Shown: positions 8,175 to 16,098 of the stretch, piece by piece | How positions within the stretch are numbered: position 1 is the first letter of the stretch | Layout of the letters: the number at the start of each line of letters is the position of its first letter | From: Candidatus Vicinibacter proximus | GTDB lineage: Bacteria > Bacteroidota > Bacteroidia > Chitinophagales > Saprospiraceae | Reading direction: 5' to 3' | Length of the DNA stretch: 64,000 nucleotides | Assembly (NCBI GenBank): GCA_016713905.1 | Contig: JADJOE010000001.1 | Location: 1-64,000 of the forward strand | Notes under the pieces: generated by a model | The model's input: only the letters and a program-made list of their open reading frames with translations | Told to the model about the DNA's origin: nothing | The model's database searches: none | Program-made: the position numbers and the translations under genes

Positions 8175-9248
8175 ATGACAAAAGTATTACAAAAGGCTGG
8201 ATTTGTAGGAGAAACCATTTACGTTGGCATAGATGTCCATTTGAAGAGTTGGAATGTTTCACTTTATTATGGGAGCCAATACCTGCGAAGTTTTCATCAA
8301 TCACCTCATCCAGATATTTTAGTTTCATTTTTACAGCGTGAATTTCCTGGAGCAAATTACAGTTGTGCCTATGAAGCTGGTTTTAGCGGTTATTGGATAA
8401 AGAGAGCATTTGATAGACAAGGTGTAAGCTGCATTGTTGTTAATCCAGCAGACATACCCCAGACCGACAAAGGAAATAAATCAAAAACAGATAGAAACGA
8501 TTCTAAACGTATTGGATCTTCACTTCAAGCAGGAATGTTGTGTCCGATCTACATCCCATCGCAAGAGACAGAAGCTGATCGTCAACTAGTTCGGACCAAT
8601 GAAAAATTAACACGAGACCTGACCAGATCAAAAAATAGAATCAAAGGAATGCTATATCAAGTAGGTATAGAGATTCCCGAACGGTTTGGAAGCGGAAATT
8701 GGAGCAATATATTCATAAACTGGTTAAAAGACCTACCTATCTCATTTGGAACATTACGAACTGCTTTAAACCATCAAATAAAAATGATGGAAAATATAAG
8801 GGTAGAAAAAAACCTGGTACTTAAAGATATTCGCAAACTAGCAGTTAGTGAAAAGTATGCCCCCATTGCTTCTAGATTAAAAACGGTACCTGGTGTGGGC
8901 ACAATAACTGCCATTACTTTAATAACGGAAATAGAAGACATGAATCGCTTCAAGAGTTTCGAAAAACTAAATGCATTCGTTGGTTTTTATCCCTCGGAGT
9001 TTTCCAGTGGGGAACATATTCGTACAGGACATATAATAAGTAGACATCATAAGCGATTGCGTAGCTTAATCCTAGAAGCCGCCTGGATAGGAATAAGACG
9101 TGATCCTGCTATGACCCAATATTATAATAATACAAAACTAAAAGTAGGAGGTAAAAGAGCTATCATTAAAGTTTCACGAAAACTATTAAATCGTATAAGG
9201 TCAATTTGGTTAAATAAAATAGATTATGAAATCGGAATATTGAAATAA
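8175..9248 (+). CDS. IS110-family transposase (DEDD recombinase)
   Basis: 357 residues. N-terminal RuvC-like DEDD domain: GIDVHLKSW (first Asp), CAYEAGFSG (Glu) and KTDRNDSKRI (final Asp pair). C-terminal Transposase_20 domain: LKTVPGVGTITAITLITEI helix-hairpin-helix, then GFYPSEFSSGE with candidate catalytic serines. Such enzymes insert without target duplication, guided by a structured RNA encoded in the element. ATG at 8175 lies about 85 bp inside the left end. The frame is intact, so the copy may be active. Confidence 0.93.
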   Translation: MTKVLQKAGFVGETIYVGIDVHLKSWNVSLYYGSQYLRSFHQSPHPDILVSFLQREFPGANYSCAYEAGFSGYWIKRAFDRQGVSCIVVNPADIPQTDKGNKSKTDRNDSKRIGSSLQAGMLCPIYIPSQETEADRQLVRTNEKLTRDLTRSKNRIKGMLYQVGIEIPERFGSGNWSNIFINWLKDLPISFGTLRTALNHQIKMMENIRVEKNLVLKDIRKLAVSEKYAPIASRLKTVPGVGTITAITLITEIEDMNRFKSFEKLNAFVGFYPSEFSSGEHIRTGHIISRHHKRLRSLILEAAWIGIRRDPAMTQYYNNTKLKVGGKRAIIKVSRKLLNRIRSIWLNKIDYEIGILK

Positions 9249-9544
9249 ATAAAATTATACTCTTTTCTTACTATATAAATTAAAAACGAGCAAAAGTTGA
9301 ATAGACCACTTCCGCGTTCCTTGTATCCAAAATACTATAAGTGAGTGTGTGGCTATCAATTATACTTTGCTATATTGATAAATACTTGTGGCAACTAAAA
9401 ATTGACCACCGATAGGAGGATATATAAGTAAAGAAAAGTTGTATATTTGAAAGAGCAAAAAATCTTGCGAAGGTAGGGTGGTTAATTCCACTCTGCTTTC
9501 AAAAGAAATTGGTTTAAGGGCCTCATGACTTAGTTCGGCAGAAA
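9249..9544 (+). ncRNA. Candidate bridge/seek RNA region of IS110 copy 1
   Basis: About 300 bp of the element without an ORF, downstream of the transposase, where IS1111-group elements encode their guide RNA. Secondary structure is suggested by ATTGACCACC (9401-9410) facing GGTGGTTAAT (9477-9486). No guide loop was assigned. This is inference from position and structure. Confidence 0.4.
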
Positions 9545-9556
9545 TTCAATTCATAG

Positions 9557-9790
9557 GAAGGAACCGCGAAAGCGGCTAGTAGGGGAATTAGAGATGACTG
9601 AACGATTTCCGCAAAGCGGAATGAAGTACGACAGTGCTTCAAGTGAAGAAACCCTGCCTGACTGCGTCTGCAGGCAGGCGCGAAAGCGGCTAACGAGAAA
9701 ATTAGAGAATTTGAAAATTTGAAAATTAGTTAATGGATTGACTGAATGATCTCTGCGACAGTGCAATATGTGAGGGACTTGTCCGACCAC
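9557..9790 (+). repeat. Dispersed intergenic repeat B, right part and a second partial copy
   Basis: Begins GGAACCGCGAAAGCGGC (small hairpin CCGC-GAAA-GCGG), then AATTAGAGATGACTGAACGA, a second CGCGAAAGCGGCTAACGAG at about 9681 and another attag run (9690-9735). Related sequence occurs at 7985-8089, 24083-24213 and 24565-24805. A short reading frame here (9551-9802, minus) shows no family and is not called. Confidence 0.6.
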
Positions 9791-9865
9791 TGGCGGAAGC
9801 ACGAAAGCTGAAATTTTTTGACTTGGAATAGAAATTCTAATGCATAATTTGTGTTACATCAGTTT

Positions 9866-9912
9866 TAGCATTAAGAAATGAAAACAGCCTTGATTTTTTT
9901 TGGTTCTTTTTT
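9866..9912 (+). repeat. Right end of the 321-bp repeat A (left part missing)
   Basis: Matches the last ~45 bp of the 321-bp unit: TTAAGAAATGAAAACAGCC, TTGATTTTTTTT, then GGTTCTTTTTTT. It is directly followed by the loop TATCCAAAC and the start of the next unit at 9922. Confidence 0.7.
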
Positions 9913-9921
9913 TATCCAAAC

Positions 9922-10242
9922 AAAAAAGAACAATGCCAATAGGACCGCAAAACTGGCTTCACCCCATTTTTGTTACCTGACCCAAAATAGATTCTAATAC
10001 CTCATCACATAGTTTTCGAAGGAGACATTAAGATCGGCCTTTTTCATTTTAGCTAAAACGGTTTTAAAAAGCGTTAAAAACAAAATACTGTTTGAGCTCG
10101 CTTGCAGATATGCTAATGAATTTGTGACAGTAAGGCTATGAGCTATGAATGCAGACCATGGCGAGTTTATTTTGTTTAGCTTTTTAAAACCGTTTTGGCG
10201 TTAAAAAATGAAAACAGCCTTGATTTTTTTTGGTTCTTTTTT
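9922..10242 (+). repeat. 321-bp dispersed inverted-repeat element, unit 1
   Basis: Bounded by AAAAAAGAAC (9922) and GGTTCTTTTTT (10242), which are inverse to one another. From about 10036 an inner inverted repeat of about 50 bp per arm begins GGCCTTTTTCATTTTAGC and returns as GTTAAAAAATGAAAACAGCC, around a centre of about 90 nt. No ORF and no recognised RNA family. Unit 2 (11825-12145) has the same length and near-identical sequence. Confidence 0.8.
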
Positions 10243-10489
10243 GTATTAAGTTTATAACAGCGGCTCCGCTCTCAATCCTTTAAAGTAACTTGCGAGACGT
10301 AAAGCAGTGTTTACAAAAACCGTTTTTTGTTATGGTGCTCGCAGCCCCTTATTAAGTTTGGTAGTGTTCTTTGAATGACAATCCATTTTGGTGGTTCGCC
10401 TTTGGCGAAACCCCGTTTAAGAGCTTATACGATAATTACTCAGAACCTTAACACTGCTTTCGTTTTATTCACTTTAAAATTTTAAGAAA
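10243..10489 (+). ncRNA. Candidate bridge RNA region of IS110 copy 2
   Basis: Non-coding left end of the element. Stems are visible: GGTTCGCC-TTT-GGCGAAACC near 10393-10412, AGCGGCTCCGCT near 10259-10270, and GCGAG facing CTCGC around 10288-10341. The segment GTTCTTTGAATGACAATCC echoes part of the target arm GGTTCTTTTTTTATCC, which might be a target-guide loop. Folding and guide assignment were not computed. Confidence 0.42.
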
Positions 10490-11122
10490 ATGAAAGAAAA
10501 AAAAACAAAAGCATTTCCGATTATTTATCCTAACGCGGCAGGTATAGATATATCAAGCAAAGAACATTATGTAGCAGTTAATCCTGAATCCACTGAAAAA
10601 CCAATAAGAGCCTTTGGCTCCTTTACTGAAGACTTACACGCCCTAGTTGTGTTTTTAAAAGAATGCAAAGTAGATACAGTTGCTATGGAGGCTACCGGTA
10701 TTTATTGGGTAAGTTTATTTTTAGTATTAGAAGATGCGGGTTTTGATGTTGTATTAGTTACAGCTAAACATGTAAAAAATGTAAGAGGAAAGAAAACAGA
10801 TGTTAGCGATGCTGATTGGATACGTCAATTACACAGTTGCGGATTATTATCTGCAAGTTTTCAACCCGATAAGTTTACTCGTAAATTAAGAGCATATATG
10901 CGTCATCGAAAAAATTTAATTGAAATGTCAGCTACACATATTCGCATGATGCATAAAGCTTTAGAACAAATGAATATTAAAATACAACATGTTATTGCGG
11001 ATATTACAGGTAAATCTGGACAAGAGATTATAAAATCCATCATAGCTGGTGAACGAAACGCAGAGATATTAGCATCTTGTTGCGATAGTAGAATTAGAGC
11101 GCATAAAAAGAGGGTATTATAA
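10490..11122 (+). CDS. IS110-family transposase, N-terminal part (frameshifted)
   Basis: 210 residues covering the DEDD domain: AAGIDISSKEHYVAV, VAMEATGIYW, and KKTDVSDADWIRQL. The frame ends HKKRVL-stop after the A5 run at 11105-11109. One additional A (A6) would read HKKEGIIKSLTGVWKEEH and join the downstream frame, so this is a single-base homopolymer indel in one gene spanning 10490-11811. ATG at 10490 follows an AT-rich leader. Confidence 0.88.
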   Translation: MKEKKTKAFPIIYPNAAGIDISSKEHYVAVNPESTEKPIRAFGSFTEDLHALVVFLKECKVDTVAMEATGIYWVSLFLVLEDAGFDVVLVTAKHVKNVRGKKTDVSDADWIRQLHSCGLLSASFQPDKFTRKLRAYMRHRKNLIEMSATHIRMMHKALEQMNIKIQHVIADITGKSGQEIIKSIIAGERNAEILASCCDSRIRAHKKRVL

Positions 11123-11268
11123 AATCCTTAACGGGGGTTTGGAAAGAAGAACACGTTTTTGAACTAGAGCAAAGTTATTCAATATATCAATTCTATCATG
11201 CTAAGCTAAAGGAATGCGATGCTAAAATAGAAGAGCATCTTCGTGAACAATCCGGAGTAGATACATTT

Positions 11269-11811
11269 GTGGAGCCCCAAAAGAAAGAAAAGAGTAATAA
11301 AAATAATTTGAATTTTAACGGAAAGGAAATGTTGTACGAACTAACGGGGACGGATTTAGCAGAAATTTTTGGGATTACGGAAACAAATGCTATAGAAATT
11401 ATAAGCGAAGTCGGATTAGATATGAGTAAATGGCCAACGGTAAAACACTTTACATCATGGTTAAACTTAGCGCCGAATAATAAAATATCAGGAGGTAAAG
11501 TATTAAGTAGCCGGATTCCAAAAAAGAAAAACCACGCAGGTCAAATATTTAGAATGGCGGCGTTTGCCATACAGCGTAGCAAAAATTGGTTAGCGATGTT
11601 TTATAAACGTATAAAAGCAAAAAATGGGGCGCCAAAAGCAATTGTTGCGACTGCAAGAAAAATTGCGGCTATTTTTTATAAAATGGTAAAAGAAAGGGTT
11701 AAATTTAACCCAATACCAATCGAAAAATATATGGATGGATTTAAAGAAAATCAAATTAAGAAGTTAAAACGACAAGCTAAAAACCTTGGTTTACAGATAG
11801 TTGAAATGTAG
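11269..11811 (+). CDS. IS110-family transposase, C-terminal part (frameshifted)
   Basis: 180 residues from a GTG, but the same frame is open back to about 11104 and continues the N-terminal part. It carries the Transposase_20 domain: LYELTGTDLAEIFGITETNA, then FTSWLNLAPNNKISGGKV, then an HAGQIFRMAAFAIQRSKN helix and a basic tail. It is not an independent gene. It ends 13 bp before the right junction of the element. Confidence 0.88.
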   Translation: MEPQKKEKSNKNNLNFNGKEMLYELTGTDLAEIFGITETNAIEIISEVGLDMSKWPTVKHFTSWLNLAPNNKISGGKVLSSRIPKKKNHAGQIFRMAAFAIQRSKNWLAMFYKRIKAKNGAPKAIVATARKIAAIFYKMVKERVKFNPIPIEKYMDGFKENQIKKLKRQAKNLGLQIVEM

Positions 11812-11824
11812 TTACTTAAGAGAC

Positions 11825-12145
11825 AAAAAAGAACAATGCCAATAGGACCGCAAAACTGGCTTCACCCCATTTTTGTAACCTGACCCAAAATAGATTCTAA
11901 TACCTCATCACATAGTTTTCGAAGGAGACATTAAGATCGGCCTTTTTCATTTTAGCTAAAACGGTTTTAAAAAGCGTTAAGAACAAAATACTGTTTGAGC
12001 TCGCTTGCGGATAAGCTAATGAATTTATAAGATTAAGGCCTGTCGCTATGAATGCTGCTCAAGGTGAGTTTATTTTGTTTAGCTTTTTAAAACCATTTTA
12101 GCGTTAAAAAATGAAAACAGCCTTGATTTTTTTTGGTTCTTTTTT
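11825..12145 (+). repeat. 321-bp dispersed inverted-repeat element, unit 2
   Basis: Same borders and length as unit 1 (AAAAAAGAAC to GGTTCTTTTTTT), with scattered substitutions mainly in the centre of about 90 nt (about 12000-12065), while the arms are kept. Followed by the loop TATCCAAAC and a truncated further unit. Confidence 0.8.
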
Positions 12146-12153
12146 TATCCAAA

Positions 12154-12210
12154 CAAAAAAGAACAATGCCAATAGGACCGCAAAACTGGCTTCACCCCAT
12201 TTTTTTAACT
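12154..12210 (+). repeat. Truncated left end of repeat A
   Basis: AAAAAAGAACAATGCCAATA and the next ~35 bp match the start of units 1 and 2, then the match stops at about 12210 before the methyltransferase gene. Confidence 0.65.
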
Positions 12211-12308
12211 TGGCCCTTTGTCTTTGGTGTGTTAATTTTTTCTGATCCCTCCTGGAGGCCTGAAGTACGGATTAAAAATCTATATCTGATCTAGCTCTGC
12301 AGCCATTC

Positions 12309-13133
12309 TTAATATTTAAAATCTAAATCTTCCTCGCCACCACCACAAACACCTGCGGCACTTGTGCCGATTCCCGGACCATAATAAAACCTTCCGGCAC
12401 CAAGCTCTTTCATCGCCGGAAAACAATTAAACGGTGAAAAAGGAAATTCTTCAAAGTTGTCGATCACCATCCTGTTTTCGAGAAGGGGTTTCAATACTTC
12501 TGATATGGAATGTGACCAAAAAAAGGAAGGCATGGCGATCGATGCTGATCCATCTGCATAGGTATTCTCCTCAAGATCTTCAAAGGGATTTCCGGTATTA
12601 AAATAAGGATAGGACATGGACCCGGTATTAAAATCAAACATATACAAAGCCGGATGAAATTCTGCCAGATACAACATTCCACCAGGCGACAAAGAATCTG
12701 CAACAATCCCCGCCCACTCCTCCAAATCTGGCAACCAGCACAATACCCCATAGCTGGTAAAAACCACATCAAATTTTCCGAGATTTAAACTCAACGTATC
12801 ATATACATTGGCTTCCCTGAAATCTATCGAAACACCCGCTTTTTTGCTGAGCGTTTTGGCACTGGAGATGGCCTCTTTCGAAAAATCTATGCCGGTACAA
12901 ATAGCTCCTCTTCGCGCCAAAGAAATGGTGTCCAATCCAAAATGACACTGCAGATGCAAAAGTCTCTTCCCGCTCAGATCCGGCAACAAAGACTCTTCTA
13001 TTTCTGTCAAAGAGGACTTGCCTGCAACAATGGCCTCCGTCTCGTAAAATTCAGAACCAATGTGCACATGGGTCCTCTTTTCCCAAAGTTGTCGATTGGT
13101 TTCAAAATACTTTCCGTTGGTCTGATAATCCAT
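12309..13133 (-). CDS. SAM-dependent methyltransferase, class I
   Basis: 274 residues. AdoMet-binding motif I LLHLQCHFGLDTISLARRGA (about residues 53-72), post-I acidic residue in CTGIDFSKEAI, and motif IV-like KFDVVFTSYGVLCWLPDLEEW place it in the Methyltransf_25/11 group. The substrate cannot be read from sequence. It is divergent from asnS, with 112 bp between starts. Small-molecule methylation is the best guess for the fold; nothing nearby narrows it. Confidence 0.82.
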   Translation of the reverse strand: MDYQTNGKYFETNRQLWEKRTHVHIGSEFYETEAIVAGKSSLTEIEESLLPDLSGKRLLHLQCHFGLDTISLARRGAICTGIDFSKEAISSAKTLSKKAGVSIDFREANVYDTLSLNLGKFDVVFTSYGVLCWLPDLEEWAGIVADSLSPGGMLYLAEFHPALYMFDFNTGSMSYPYFNTGNPFEDLEENTYADGSASIAMPSFFWSHSISEVLKPLLENRMVIDNFEEFPFSPFNCFPAMKELGAGRFYYGPGIGTSAAGVCGGGEEDLDFKY

Positions 13134-13217
13134 AATAATAAAAATTGACAGAGTAGATGCAAGATAACCAAACTGCTTAAAATCGGCTCTAAATGCCTAT
13201 TCTTGGCAGATAAACCT

Positions 13218-13225
13218 TAGTTTTG
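13218..13225 (+). promoter_or_regulatory. Bacteroidota -7 element of asnS
   Basis: TAGTTTTG matches TAnnTTTG 20 bp before the asnS ATG. No clear -33 TTTG at the expected distance. Confidence 0.4.
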
Positions 13226-13245
13226 CAACTCAAAAATAAAATTTA

Positions 13246-14679
13246 ATGGATCGCGTACGGATCAGTGAATTATTGGAGCAGGATGGACAGGGTCAGGAAG
13301 TCAGTGTCATGGGATGGGTCAGAACCTTCCGCAGCAATCGTTTTGTCGCCCTGAATGATGGTTCTACCATCAACAACCTCCAGGTGGTGGTTGATTTTGA
13401 GCAGTTTGACGAAGCGCTGTTGAAAAGGGTGACCGTCGGTGCAGCCATCCATGCTACCGGCCTGCTGGTAGCCTCTCAGGGCTCCGGACAAAAAGTGGAA
13501 TTGCAGTGTAAGTCTTTATCCATCTTCGGTGACTCGGATCCTGCCGCCTACCCCCTGCAGCCTAAAAAACACAGTCTCGAATTCCTGCGTCAGATCGCCC
13601 ATCTGCGCTTCAGAACAAATACTTTTGGCGCTATTTTTAGAATTCGCCACCACATCGCATTTGCCATCCACGAATTTTTTAACCAACGTGGATTCTATTA
13701 TCTACATACACCCATCATTACCGCTTCTGATGCTGAAGGGGCAGGCGAAATGTTCAAAGTCACCACTTTAGACCTGGACAAATTGCCACGGGATGAACAG
13801 AACCAGATCAACTTCAAAGAAGACTTCTTTGGTCGTGCATCAAATCTCACCGTTTCCGGTCAGTTAGAAGCCGAACTCGCCGCCATGGCTTTGTCGCAAG
13901 TCTATACTTTTGGACCCACCTTCCGGGCTGAAAATTCAAATACCCCAAGACACCTAGCTGAATTCTGGATGATCGAACCGGAAGTGGCTTTTGCCGATCT
14001 GAACAGCAACATGGACCTGGCAGAAGCTTTGCTAAAATACGTCATCAAAAAAATCCTCGCAGACTGCGTCGATGACCTTAAATTCCTGAACGACCGCGAG
14101 CTGGAAGACGAAAAACAAAAACCTCAGGCAGAACGCAATGAAATGAATCTGCTCGACCGGCTAAAATTTGTAGTCGAAAATGATTTCGTTCGCCTGACCT
14201 ATACAGAAGCAATCGACATCCTTCAAAATTCTACCCTCAATAAAAAAGGTAAGTTCAAATTTCCGGTGGAAAAATGGGGAACTGACCTACAGTCAGAACA
14301 CGAACGTTTCCTGGTAGAAAAGCATTTTAAAAAACCGGTCATCCTGATCAATTATCCGAAGGAAATTAAAGCCTTCTACATGCGCCAGAACGACGATGGA
14401 AAAACAGTAGCCGCCATGGACATTTTGTTCCCAGGCATTGGCGAAATCGTAGGGGGATCTCAACGGGAAGAGCGCTTGGATAAACTCACAGAAAGAATGA
14501 ATGAAATGCACATTCCCACCGAGGAAATGTACTGGTACCTGGATACCCGCCGATATGGGGCCTGCCCGCATGCTGGCTTTGGGCTGGGTTTTGAACGACT
14601 GGTTTTATTTATGACCGGCATGACCAATATCCGCGACGTCATCCCTTTCCCACGCTTCCCGGGTAACGCAGAATTTTAA
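13246..14679 (+). CDS. asnS: Asparagine--tRNA ligase
   Basis: Class IIb aminoacyl-tRNA synthetase that charges tRNA-Asn. 477 residues, normal length. N-terminal OB-fold anticodon-binding domain (VSVMGWVRTFRSNRFVALND), then the class II catalytic core with motif 2 FRAENSNTPRHLAEFWMIE and motif 3 GLGFERLVLFMTG near the C-terminus. The SEHERFLVEKHF and PKEIKAFYMR segments fit AsnS rather than AspS. It is followed after 20 bp by the OmpH-like gene, probably one transcript. Confidence 0.97.
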   Translation: MDRVRISELLEQDGQGQEVSVMGWVRTFRSNRFVALNDGSTINNLQVVVDFEQFDEALLKRVTVGAAIHATGLLVASQGSGQKVELQCKSLSIFGDSDPAAYPLQPKKHSLEFLRQIAHLRFRTNTFGAIFRIRHHIAFAIHEFFNQRGFYYLHTPIITASDAEGAGEMFKVTTLDLDKLPRDEQNQINFKEDFFGRASNLTVSGQLEAELAAMALSQVYTFGPTFRAENSNTPRHLAEFWMIEPEVAFADLNSNMDLAEALLKYVIKKILADCVDDLKFLNDRELEDEKQKPQAERNEMNLLDRLKFVVENDFVRLTYTEAIDILQNSTLNKKGKFKFPVEKWGTDLQSEHERFLVEKHFKKPVILINYPKEIKAFYMRQNDDGKTVAAMDILFPGIGEIVGGSQREERLDKLTERMNEMHIPTEEMYWYLDTRRYGACPHAGFGLGFERLVLFMTGMTNIRDVIPFPRFPGNAEF

Positions 14680-14699
14680 TCTCATCAGAAAATCAACAT

Positions 14700-15302
14700 A
14701 TGAAAAACTTAAGCTGGATCCTACACGCCGTCTCTTTAATCGCCATCATTTATTTATTGACTCAAAACAATAAATTAAAAAATAATTCTACCTCAGCATC
14801 CTCAACTACCACTGCCAGTTCATCCGGCACGACTTCATCCGATGCTGACTATCCCATCGCTTATTTTTATTCTGATTCTCTGCTCAGCCAGTTGAGTTTT
14901 TTCAAAGAGGGCGAACAGTCTTTTAAGAAAAAACAAGAAAACATGATGGCTGAATTAAAAAATAAAGAGGGCGGCCTTCAGCGCGAATTCCAGAAACTCC
15001 AGGAAAATGCCCCTAACATGACCCGCAAAGAACTGGAAGCCGGTCAGCAGAAACTCGCAAAAATGGAGCAGGAACTCATGATGCGTAAAGAAAATATGGG
15101 TGCCCAATTTGCCGAAGAAACGGCTGAATTCAACGATAAACTACACGCCAAAATCACCTCCTACCTCCAGGAATTGAACGCCAATAAAAAATACAAATTT
15201 GTATTCTCCGTCGCACGCGAAGGCAACATTTTCTACGCCGACTCCGCACTGGACATAACACCCACCATGGTCCAGGCGCTGAATGAAAAATACGGGAAGT
15301 GA
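14700..15302 (+). CDS. OmpH/Skp-family periplasmic chaperone-like protein
   Basis: 200 residues. An N-terminal hydrophobic segment (about 5-20) anchors or exports it, then a Ser/Thr-rich linker (about 30-48), then the Skp/OmpH domain: IAYFYSDSLLSQLSFFKEG, a long charged helical coil (about 75-165) and the KYKFVFSVAREGNIFYADS beta strand near the end. Skp chaperones outer-membrane proteins in the periplasm. The uncleaved-looking anchor and linker are typical of Bacteroidota versions. Co-directional with asnS, 20 bp apart. Confidence 0.8.
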   Translation: MKNLSWILHAVSLIAIIYLLTQNNKLKNNSTSASSTTTASSSGTTSSDADYPIAYFYSDSLLSQLSFFKEGEQSFKKKQENMMAELKNKEGGLQREFQKLQENAPNMTRKELEAGQQKLAKMEQELMMRKENMGAQFAEETAEFNDKLHAKITSYLQELNANKKYKFVFSVAREGNIFYADSALDITPTMVQALNEKYGK

Positions 15303-15673
15303 ATGGGCTAATTGGCTAATGAGTTAATGTGTTAATGAGCTGATTTTGGTTGATAGATTTTGGGATTTTTCTTAAGAAAAAGTTCAAGCAAAAGGCAATT
15401 GGAAATTTAACTCTTCATTTAATTGGTTTTCTGATTTTTCGATTCATTCACTTAAGTGAATGAATCCACTTCCATCGTTGCGAATATTTATTAGCTCATT
15501 AACTCATTAGCAAATTAACTAATTACATTTCTGCCTTTTTGTCCACATCCCATCACTCAATTCAGCCATATTGTCATATAATTTAGGTGAAATTCTGCCA
15601 GATTGATCAATTTTCGGCATTGGTACGTGCTTTGATCCATGATTTTCATTATTAACTTTAAAATCTATAAATC
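15303..15673. other. Intergenic region with nested palindromes upstream of hsp20
   Basis: Outer inverted arms at about 15306-15339 and 15492-15523 (TAATGAGTTAATG / CATTAACTCATTA type, with an 8-nt gap). Between them are TTTTTCTTAAGAAAAA (15367-15382) and a perfect 26-bp palindrome centred on CACTTAAGTG (15441-15466). The rest is AT-rich without an ORF. It could be a terminator for the asnS/ompH unit, a regulator site for the heat-shock genes, or remnant repeat. Confidence 0.55.
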
Positions 15674-16078
15674 ATGTGGACCAATAGCATCCATTTCAAA
15701 AATCCTCAAAACTGTGTGAGACCATCCGACTATTTACCTAAAGTAAAGATCAGCCACGAGGGCATGGAATTTATTCCGGTGAATATTCTGGAGAATCCAA
15801 GCCAATATATGCTGAGATTTAATTTGGCAGGTTATGACAAATCGGAAATTAAAATCAAAACAGAAGACAATCTGATTACCATCTCTACACATCCTGCAGA
15901 AAATACCAATGCAGACAAAATCAGATTGAGTGAGTTCAGGAAAATGGAAATGAAGAGAAATGTCAGAATTCCTGTGGACGTTGTGAAAGAATCCATTCAG
16001 GCAAAATATGAAAACGGAATTCTGGAGATCATCATGCCGAAAGATGAGAATCTTAATAAAAGCATCAACATTGAATAA
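15674..16078 (+). CDS. Hsp20/alpha-crystallin family protein
   Basis: Small heat-shock holdase, 134 residues. The alpha-crystallin domain runs from about residue 35 to 130 (YMLRFNLAGYDKSEIKIKTE, then VRIPVDVVKESIQAKYENGI, then LEIIMPK). The N-terminal arm is short and the C-terminal IxI-type tail is SINIE. First of a tandem pair, 20 bp before the second Hsp20. The two paralogues are diverged, so they may form mixed oligomers (inference). Confidence 0.92.
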   Translation: MWTNSIHFKNPQNCVRPSDYLPKVKISHEGMEFIPVNILENPSQYMLRFNLAGYDKSEIKIKTEDNLITISTHPAENTNADKIRLSEFRKMEMKRNVRIPVDVVKESIQAKYENGILEIIMPKDENLNKSINIE

Positions 16079-16098
16079 TTATAAAAATAAATAAAATT

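Larger units (their letters stand above)
8090..9556 (+). mobile_element. IS110-family insertion sequence, copy 1 (IS1111-like organisation)
   Basis: The borders come from comparing the split repeat with the intact reverse-strand copy near 24682-24699. GATAAGTGA on the left and AAGGAACCGCG on the right are contiguous there, so about 1.47 kb was inserted (exact ends uncertain by 1-3 bases). Inside each end lie matching inverted segments, CCATGTAATTGAA (8094-8106) and TTCAATTCATAGG (9545-9557). The transposase is followed by about 300 bp of non-coding DNA. Subterminal inverted repeats and a long 3' non-coding end suggest the IS1111 group. No target duplication is seen, as expected for the family. 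Confidence 0.72.
10243..11824 (+). mobile_element. IS110-family insertion sequence, copy 2 (frameshifted), inside repeat A
   Basis: Lies exactly between GGTTCTTTTTT (ending 10242) and ACAAAAAAGAAC (from 11823), the two arms that elsewhere are separated only by a short loop (9901-9931, 12134-12163). About 245 bp of non-coding DNA precedes the transposase and only about 12 bp follow it, the layout of the IS110 group, with the guide RNA in the left end. The transposase is in two frames, so the element as written is inactive. Confidence 0.75.

Noticed and set aside
9551..9802. 83-residue minus-strand ORF
   Set aside because: Lies wholly in repeat B; no family, no start context, composition from repeats.
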